DNA from: an uncultured Clostridium sp.
GTDB taxonomy: Bacteria; Bacillota; Clostridia; Lachnospirales; Lachnospiraceae
NCBI GenBank assembly: GCA_937902905.1
Contig: CALELW010000249.1
Location: 1-5,268, forward strand
Direction of reading: 5' to 3'
DNA length: 5,268 nt
Part shown: positions 5,157 to 5,268 of the stretch, piece after piece
Layout of the letters: every line of letters starts with the position of its first letter
How positions within the stretch are numbered: position 1 is the first letter of the stretch
The notes under the pieces: model-generated
Database searches by the model: none
Told to the model about the DNA's origin: nothing
What the model saw: only the letters and a program-made list of their open reading frames with translations
Position numbers and translations under genes: made by a program

Positions 5157-5268
5157 TTATTTCTTAATCTGTATATAATTGATTTTTGCGGATGCCAGTA
5201 CATCACGTGGAAACATCTGGTTTACACCACTTGTTCCACTGTTACCGGTATCCGTTATTTTTTTCGGA
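5157..5268 (-). CDS. Unidentified protein, C-terminal 36 residues only
   Basis: On the reverse strand a frame is open from the right edge to a TAA at 5159-5157. It gives 36 residues with PKKITDTGNSGTSG near the start, VNQMFPRDVLASAKINYIQI in the middle and KK at the end. Codon use looks natural and the stop falls 4 bases from the sirtuin stop, as in tight convergent gene pairs. I do not recognise the family from this fragment. It is short enough that chance openness is possible, but no better candidate occupies the last 116 bases. Confidence 0.5.
   Translation of the reverse strand, partial: PKKITDTGNSGTSGVNQMFPRDVLASAKINYIQIKK

Noticed and set aside
1..5268. Insertion sequences, phage genes, tRNA or rRNA genes, CRISPR arrays
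   Set aside because: No transposase or integrase motifs, terminal repeats, cloverleaf sequences or rRNA blocks were seen in the window.

Overview
The window looks like chromosomal DNA from a low-to-moderate GC Gram-positive anaerobe, most likely a Clostridia/Lachnospiraceae-type gut bacterium. The grounds are strong AGGAGG-type ribosome sites, secreted proteins with Thr-Pro linkers and very lysine-rich C-terminal domains, a DUF4430 protein next to an EcfT-type transporter subunit, and a clostridial-style sirtuin. The organism call is inference from style, not from a marker gene.

Layout. Positions 1-1099 hold a leftward operon: a membrane-anchored DUF4430 (transcobalamin-like C-terminal domain) protein, then 11 bases later the start of an energy-coupling-factor transporter transmembrane subunit (EcfT) that runs off the left edge. 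Positions 1100-1532 are a divergent control region. It has back-to-back promoters, a rightward cobalamin riboswitch (about 1203-1374), and a leader containing a two-codon start-stop ORF and an intrinsic-terminator-like hairpin (1436-1476). Positions 1533-4383 hold two secreted-protein genes separated by 4 bases: a DUF4430/Ig-like/FN3-like protein and a PQQ-type beta-propeller with a similar lysine-rich C-terminal domain. Positions 4433-5152 encode a Sir2-family NAD-dependent deacylase. A leftward gene enters from the right edge and ends at 5157, converging on the sirtuin with 4 bases between the stops.

How it may work. The riboswitch ties the secreted DUF4430 protein and the beta-propeller to cobalamin supply. 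The divergent DUF4430-EcfT pair supplies a second such domain at the membrane plus part of an ECF uptake transporter. The simplest reading is a Gram-positive cobalamin (corrinoid) capture and import locus: basic wall-associated DUF4430 and propeller proteins collect the vitamin, a membrane-tethered DUF4430 protein passes it on, and an ECF transporter imports it. DUF4430 resembles the C-terminal domain of animal transcobalamin/intrinsic factor, and the Bacteroides surface cobalamin binder BtuG is also a beta-propeller, so the pairing here may be a convergent solution.

The leader also suggests a switching mechanism. The 3' strand of a riboswitch helix (1314-1323) is perfectly complementary over 10 bases to the 5' arm of the downstream terminator (1439-1448), an apparent antiterminator that cannot coexist with the folded aptamer. 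The sirtuin may be an unrelated housekeeping gene with its own promoter, although no terminator separates it from the propeller gene.
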